Of a DNA stretch of 64,000 bases, positions 62,504 to 64,000 are shown piece after piece. The DNA is from Sinohyriopsis cumingii (Eukaryota > Mollusca > Bivalvia > Unionida > Unionidae): assembly GCA_028554795.2 (NCBI GenBank), contig CM068842.1, positions 27,853,577 to 27,917,576 of the forward strand. Reading direction: 5' to 3'. Under the pieces are notes generated by a model, which had not been told where the DNA came from, made no database searches, and saw only the letters and a program-made list of their open reading frames with translations. How positions within the stretch are numbered: the first letter of the stretch is position 1; each line of letters opens with the position of its first letter. The translations under genes were made by a program, and so were the position numbers.

Positions 62504-63485
62504 TACAGAGTCATGCAAGTTGAAATGATAGCAAAGTCAATGAGACAAATGTCCCCAAAATTTGATTATGGGGAAAAATAATGATGGCATGAAATTTGTC
62601 CAGACTTGTAGAACATTAACACTGATTTAAAGGAAAAATAATTCAGGGTGTCCTAATAAAAGAAAAATAATTCAGAGTGTTGTAACTTTCACAGTGTCAC
62701 AACATGTAAATAAAGTCTACCATGCACGAAACTCTGTTATTACTGCTAATCTTGTAAGGTGAACAAGGATGATTTACAGGTTGTCAGTTGATCATGTCTT
62801 ATTTTTGTGTTGCACTTTGTAACCTTTATGTTTTATATGAAATTTTCAACCTTTGTAGATATTATGACTTATCTAGGGCCAGCTATGCCATTTATTGAAA
62901 GACACCTGAAATTATAAAGAAATGTAATATAGGCTAGACTACAAGGGCTGGCTTTTGGCTGCCATAGTACATGTATGATGAAGTCTCTCTAGTGCATAAG
63001 GTTCAGATTTGTGAATGTTGGCAACGTGTTGCAGTCGGTGTACAAGGGTAAAAAAGTGCAGAAAAATGGGTTGGTTTCAGTTGCTGCATAACTAGAAGAT
63101 AAAGACAGAACAAGTACCTTGTGTTTTCCACACAATTTGATATGTTCTATAATGGAGTTTTCATTGGTAACAGATTGTGGCAGGATCGCATCAAAAGCCA
63201 TGATTATGTATTTATGTATTGCTGTAACTGGGATGGCAGGCTTGTATTGATATTCTCATTTTTGCATGGAATATTATTTATCAAAGCAAAGGTACAGTTG
63301 TGTTGCCTTAAGTGAAGATATGTTTTTCCAGCTATGTATTATTCCAATACAACATTTAAGGGGGAAAGCCTATAGCAGTTACCTATAAATAATGCCCATC
63401 CATCCAGGAATAGTTGATTTCTTGGTCTTGCACTTTTGACCTGTCAGTCAGCTAGCACAGAGCAATAGGTAAAATAATCTGCTTG
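62504..63485. other. Unannotated sequence
   Basis: Nothing recognised. The open frame at 63121-63315 has no splice or domain support. Confidence 0.4.
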
Positions 63486-63690
63486 ACCCCTCCGATGGAC
63501 TAAGTGGTTAGAGTGTCCACCTCTGATGTGGGAGGTCTGATTGAACCCCAGCTGAATCGTACCAAAGACATAGCAAAATGGTACAAACAGCTATCTGATT
63601 TGTTGCTGAGCATTAAGAGTTAGCATTGGAACTGGTCAGGCTGGTGTCTGTGGCATAACAGCCTGCTGACCAGCCTAATTTACCTAATAT
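63486..63690 (+). mobile_element. tRNA-derived SINE, third family, with head
   Basis: ACTAAGTGGTTAGAGTGTCC and GGTCTGATTGAACCCC are the A- and B-box regions. AATCGTACCAAAGACATAG, GCTGAGCATTAAGAGTTAGC and GACTGGTCAGGCTGG-like sequence match the body at 36605. The 3' tail seen in the other copies is not present. Confidence 0.7.
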
Positions 63691-63860
63691 TTTTTTTCCA
63701 TGAGCAGGTTGTTAGTAGGGTTCCATTAGGGTTCATGCAGGCCACCAGTTTAGATTTTACTTTTATTAACATTTTTAAATCTTGAAAACCATTTGTCAGA
63801 TATTTCTGAAATTTTCATCACGTGTATACTTGAAAGTCTTCTTCAATTTATAATTTTCAG

Positions 63861-63894
63861 GGGTATTTGACCAAGGAGAAACAAACTCTTATTT
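63861..63894 (+). CDS. Weak candidate microexon (34 nt)
   Basis: Acceptor TTTATAATTTTCAG and donor ATTT|GTAAGA bound a short stretch reading GYLTKEKQTLI plus one base in phase 0. It would continue the frame of the exon ending at 58854. If the donor is not used the frame stops at TAG after CKK. Its short length makes chance plausible. Confidence 0.2.
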
Positions 63895-63973
63895 GTAAGA
63901 AATAGCTGCAGAACACAACCAAGTCAGTTGAAGAACCCGATTTGCTGTTGCATAATGATTAAATTCTGCATCA

Positions 63974-63989
63974 CCACCACCACCACCAG
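63974..63989. repeat. Short (CAC)n microsatellite
   Basis: ACCACCACCACCACCA near the end of the window. Confidence 0.9.
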
Positions 63990-64000
63990 TTACTGGGGAT

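Noticed and set aside
63121..63315. 64-codon frame as a membrane protein
   Set aside because: Hydrophobic stretches are common in AT-rich DNA. No splice sites or start context.

Overview
The window looks like AT-rich, CpG-poor, intron-rich animal DNA: long introns or intergenic sequence with no complete gene, no rRNA and no functional tRNA gene. Short patches with canonical splice sites and relatively many CpGs stand out as candidate exons. The rest is a dense mix of SINEs, small DNA transposons, minisatellites and microsatellites. A tRNA-Leu/Ser-like SINE with a (CAA)n tail and a body ending GGCGTTAAACCC is the most diagnostic repeat. A marine lophotrochozoan, most likely a mollusc, is my best guess, from recall rather than a search.

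Layout. 0.7-1.6 kb: a 42-bp minisatellite split by a SINE. 2.5-2.9 kb: an old SINE piece and a double-palindrome element. 4.4-4.8 kb: a hAT-type MITE. 5.1-8.4 kb: 38-50-bp arrays and a (CATA)n tract. 8.37-10.11 kb: a foreign-looking 1.74-kb insertion in that tract. 12.6-15.5 kb: 79-bp and 85-bp arrays, the latter apparently grown from pogo/Tigger-type transposon ends. 17.4-19.2 kb: a long diverged array whose units carry inverted ATGGC motifs. 20.5-22.4 kb: candidate exons plus a hAT-like element nested in a double-palindrome element. 24.7-36.1 kb: many minisatellites, including a 28-copy 44-bp array with higher-order structure, and the best coding-exon candidate at 34,517-34,592. 36.6-44.6 kb: more SINEs, two clean hAT MITEs and several arrays. 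47.5-51.0 kb: two arrays and a TTAA-flanked element. 52.5-64 kb: SINEs, a possible alternative first exon at 58,765-58,854, a possible partner microexon at 63,861-63,894 and two more double-palindrome elements.

About one fifth of the window (roughly 12.5 kb by adding array lengths by hand) is tandem repeat, in more than twenty unrelated arrays. Several arrays have a period divisible by three (42, 45, 57 and 72 bp), which creates long but meaningless open frames. I found no operon, CRISPR array, virus or toxin gene. The candidate exons cannot be assembled into one gene with confidence. The most distinctive undescribed item is the seven-copy double-palindrome element family.
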